Positions 63,651 through 64,000 of a stretch of 64,000 nt of DNA are shown one piece after another (the first letter of the stretch is position 1; each line of letters opens with the position of its first letter). Source of the stretch: Lanius collurio (lineage: Eukaryota > Chordata > Aves > Passeriformes > Laniidae); contig JACBWW010000070.1 of the NCBI GenBank assembly GCA_020086605.1, positions 2,232,917 through 2,296,916 of the forward strand, in the 5' to 3' direction. Below the pieces are notes generated by a model that saw only the letters and a program-made list of their open reading frames with translations, had not been told where the DNA came from and ran no database searches. Made by a program: the position numbers and the translations under genes.

Positions 63651-64000
63651 TGTTTTTTTCTGGAGTAGAGTTAATTTTTTATCATAGTATGGAGCTAGGT
63701 TTTGAATCTGGGATAAAAACCAGGATTGAAAATACAGATATGTATTAGGTATTGCTAAGCAGTGCTTACTCAGCATCAAGGCCTGGTCTATCTCAAACTT
63801 CCCCACCAGTAATTAGGCAGGGGTAGACAATATGCTGTGTGGAGACACAACTGGGGCAGCTCACCCCAGATGGGATCCAATGCCATCCATGTGTTGTGGC
63901 CAGCAATAAAGCCTGGGGAAAGAAATAGGAAGGGAGAGCATTCAGATTTACGGCTTTTATCTCACCAAGTCAGGGCTACATGTGATGGAGCCCTGCTTTC
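63651..64000 (+). mobile_element. LTR (songbird ERVL-type), cut by the window end
   Basis: The sense strand reads CTGGAGTAGAGTTAATTTTTTATCATAGTATGGAGCTAGG, then TGCTAAGCAGTGCTTACTCAGCATCAAGG, CTCACCCCAGATGG, AGCAATAAAGCCTGGGGAAAG and TGATGGAGCCCTGCTTTC at the end. This is the 5' two thirds of the same LTR family as at 40.84 and 55.28 kb, with the last bases inside the region before the polyadenylation signal. Whether it is a solo LTR or the 5' LTR of a provirus cannot be told because the window stops here. Confidence 0.85.

Overview
The window is vertebrate nuclear DNA, almost certainly from a passerine bird. The evidence is CR1-type LINE fragments with the typical avian 3' tail (ATTCTATGATTCTGTGA-like), solo LTRs of families common in songbird genomes, and a tRNA-Ile-headed, CR1-tailed SINE at about 36.25 kb that matches the passerine-specific TguSINE1 type. 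The background is AT-rich and CpG-poor, with many poly-A/poly-T runs. Family names come from recognition by eye, not from a repeat-library search.

I find no protein-coding gene, exon series, rRNA, functional tRNA or CRISPR array. The longest open frames (up to 192 codons) look like chance, and the coding-like stretches are decayed LINE reverse transcriptase. The window reads as an intergenic gene desert or the inside of a very large intron, so there is no gene cooperation to describe; its content is its mobile-element history.

Layout: 0-5.8 kb, AT-rich DNA with A-rich runs. 5.83-6.87 kb, a CR1 fragment (+) with a frameshifted RT relic. 7.04-7.44 kb, a decayed LINE C-terminus (-) that does not look like CR1. 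7.4-27.6 kb, no recognised element. 27.58-27.99 kb, an old solo LTR (+). 31.27-31.47 kb, a near-identical 100-bp tandem duplication with a hairpin at its junction. 32.7-33.9 kb, a GC-richer block, probably ERV-derived. 33.9-34.2 kb, a CR1 3' end (+). 35.7-36.8 kb, a CR1 fragment (+) split by the SINE. 38.9-39.25 kb, an unexplained CpG-rich islet. 40.84-41.24 kb, a solo LTR (+). 44.2 kb, a CR1 tail relic. 45.25-45.89 kb, a well-preserved solo LTR (-) flanked by a perfect 6-bp repeat. 47.68-47.86 kb, a CR1 tail (-) joined to an 81-bp segment that recurs at 50.90-50.98 kb. 54.64-54.96 kb, a GC-rich G4-prone block. 55.28-55.84 kb, a complete solo LTR (-). 57.9 kb, a CR1 tail. From 63.65 kb, an LTR of the same family (+) that runs off the window end.

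The most interesting points are the apparent CR1-linked chimeric copy at 47.7/50.9 kb, the hairpin-junction duplication at 31.3 kb, the SINE-in-CR1 nesting, the non-CR1 LINE fossil, and the two GC-rich islets with no explanation.
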